Shown: positions 63,442 to 64,000 of the stretch, one piece after another | Layout: each line of letters opens with the position of its first letter | Numbering within the stretch: position 1 is the first letter of the stretch | DNA from: Hyphomicrobium denitrificans ATCC 51888 | Lineage (GTDB): Bacteria > Pseudomonadota > Alphaproteobacteria > Rhizobiales > Hyphomicrobiaceae | Direction of reading: 5' to 3' | DNA: 64,000 nt | Assembly (NCBI RefSeq): GCF_000143145.1 | Contig: NC_014313.1 | Location: 1,798,001-1,862,000, forward strand | Translations under genes and position numbers: made by a program | Notes under the pieces: generated by a model | Told to the model about the DNA's origin: nothing | Seen by the model: only the letters and a program-made list of their open reading frames with translations | The model's database searches: none

Positions 63442-64000
63442 TCAGGCCGGCGGCGGTCCGAAAATCATCACCGCGTTGAGGCCACCGAATGCGAACGAGT
63501 TCGACATCGTGTAGGTGACTTTCTTTTCGCGGCCGACGTTCGGGATGTAGTCGAGGTCGCAGCCGTCGCCCGGCTCGTCGAGACCGATCGTCGGCGGCAC
63601 CCAGCCTTCCTGCATCGCCTTGATGCAGGCGACCGCCTCGATACCGCCACCGGCGCCGAGCGGGTGCCCGTGCATCGACTTGGTCGAGGAAATCGGAAGC
63701 TTGTAGGCGTAGTCGCCGAAGACGTTTTTGATCGCCTTGGTCTCGTTGATGTCGTTGTCCATCGTCGCGGTGCCGTGCGCGTTCAGATAGTCGATCTGCT
63801 CCGGCTTCAGCCCCGCATCGTCGAGCGCACCCTGCATGGCGACGCTCGGACCTTCGACGGTCGGCTTCACCATGTCCTGGCTGTCGGAGGCCATGCCGTA
63901 CCCGCACAGCTCGGCAAGGATCGTCGCGCCGCGGGCCTGCGCGTGTTCCAGGCTTTCGAGCACGAGGATGCCCGCGCCTTCCGCCAGCACCGTTCCGTTG
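63442..64000 (-). CDS. Beta-ketoacyl-ACP synthase, C-terminal part (runs off window edge)
   Basis: The frame enters from the window edge with NGTVLAEGAGILVLESLEHA and continues with the thiolase-fold half of a type II ketosynthase: NAHGTATMDNDINETKAI with the active-site His, and SSTKSMHGHPLGAGGGIEA with the Lys and second His. It ends in SFAFGGLNAVMIF. The active-site Cys lies outside the window. The sequence is FabF-like; its role in general fatty acid or very-long-chain (lipid A) synthesis cannot be decided because the partner genes are not visible. Confidence 0.93.
   Translation of the reverse strand, partial: NGTVLAEGAGILVLESLEHAQARGATILAELCGYGMASDSQDMVKPTVEGPSVAMQGALDDAGLKPEQIDYLNAHGTATMDNDINETKAIKNVFGDYAYKLPISSTKSMHGHPLGAGGGIEAVACIKAMQEGWVPPTIGLDEPGDGCDLDYIPNVGREKKVTYTMSNSFAFGGLNAVMIFGPPPA

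Noticed and set aside
63236..63514. 92-codon plus-strand frame between cyclophilin-like and ketosynthase genes
   Set aside because: It overlaps the ketosynthase 3' end on the other strand and has neither a ribosome site nor a recognisable product.

Overview
The window looks like chromosomal DNA from an alphaproteobacterium of the order Hyphomicrobiales (Rhizobiales), most plausibly a Hyphomicrobium-like genus. The reasons are the high G+C content, lineage-typical small families (DUF992, DUF3126, BTLCP transglutaminase-like protease, YidD next to folE/hisI), a yqeY-dnaG-rpoD cluster whose DnaG has a degenerate zinc finger, CtrA-like TTAA-N7-TTAA motifs, and a palindromic intergenic element of the kind common in this order. 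The genus is an inference from gene content. I see no prophage, CRISPR array, insertion sequence or rRNA operon; the content is mostly housekeeping.

Layout. 1-1300: a cut-off membrane protein and an Hpt-like protein, then a poorly coding stretch. 1382-7677: enolase, a GFA-type protein, and a spread-out preQ0/preQ1 (queuosine precursor) set, queC, queE, queD and queF, interrupted by a PaaI thioesterase and a BioB/HmdB-like radical SAM gene with an unusual CX5CX2C cluster motif. The pathway entry enzyme folE lies at 15069. 7721-14226: a secreted His/Arg/Tyr-rich protein, a pirin, an LprI-like and a DUF992 secreted protein, thrS, a hypothetical gene, yidD and a coiled-coil membrane protein. 14475-21172: a U-type Fe-S scaffold, folE, hisI, patatin, CBS, rhomboid, PAS_5, double PilZ and a BTLCP protease. 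21279-25560: gamma carbonic anhydrase-DUF3126-cysE, then enoyl-CoA hydratase, polysaccharide deacetylase and GNAT in a tight operon.

25954-31941: a tiny membrane-protein ORF with its own terminator, facing the methionine operon. That operon reads on the minus strand: ArsR-methyltransferase regulator, metF, and a methionine synthase split into two genes. A 22-bp near-perfect palindrome lies between its -35 and -10. 32083-41203: envelope and hypothetical proteins, including a four-repeat secreted protein, ettA with a tandem series of copies of its own 3' end, an ELM1-like protein, an AsnC regulator and greA. 41345-48861: carB and carA separated by an MFS transporter and two related secreted proteins. 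49031-53710: yqeY, dnaG, rpoD. 53767-58155: EthD, a Gre paralogue, YjbQ, an NTF2-like protein, a GNAT/nitrilase pair, a SIMPL protein and tRNA-Ile2(CAT). 58666-64000: nhaD, a repeat-containing secreted peptide, DUF454, GNAT, an FMN-dependent alpha-hydroxy acid dehydrogenase, a cyclophilin-like protein and the 3' part of a beta-ketoacyl-ACP synthase.

The most unusual signals are: the 92-bp tandem units downstream of ettA, each rebuilding the EttA C-terminal peptide with only synonymous differences; the CX5CX2C radical SAM gene inside the que region; a QueD whose catalytic Cys position is Asn; the promoter-embedded operator with an apparently leaderless start at the methionine operon; and a conserved-looking 27-residue membrane ORF.
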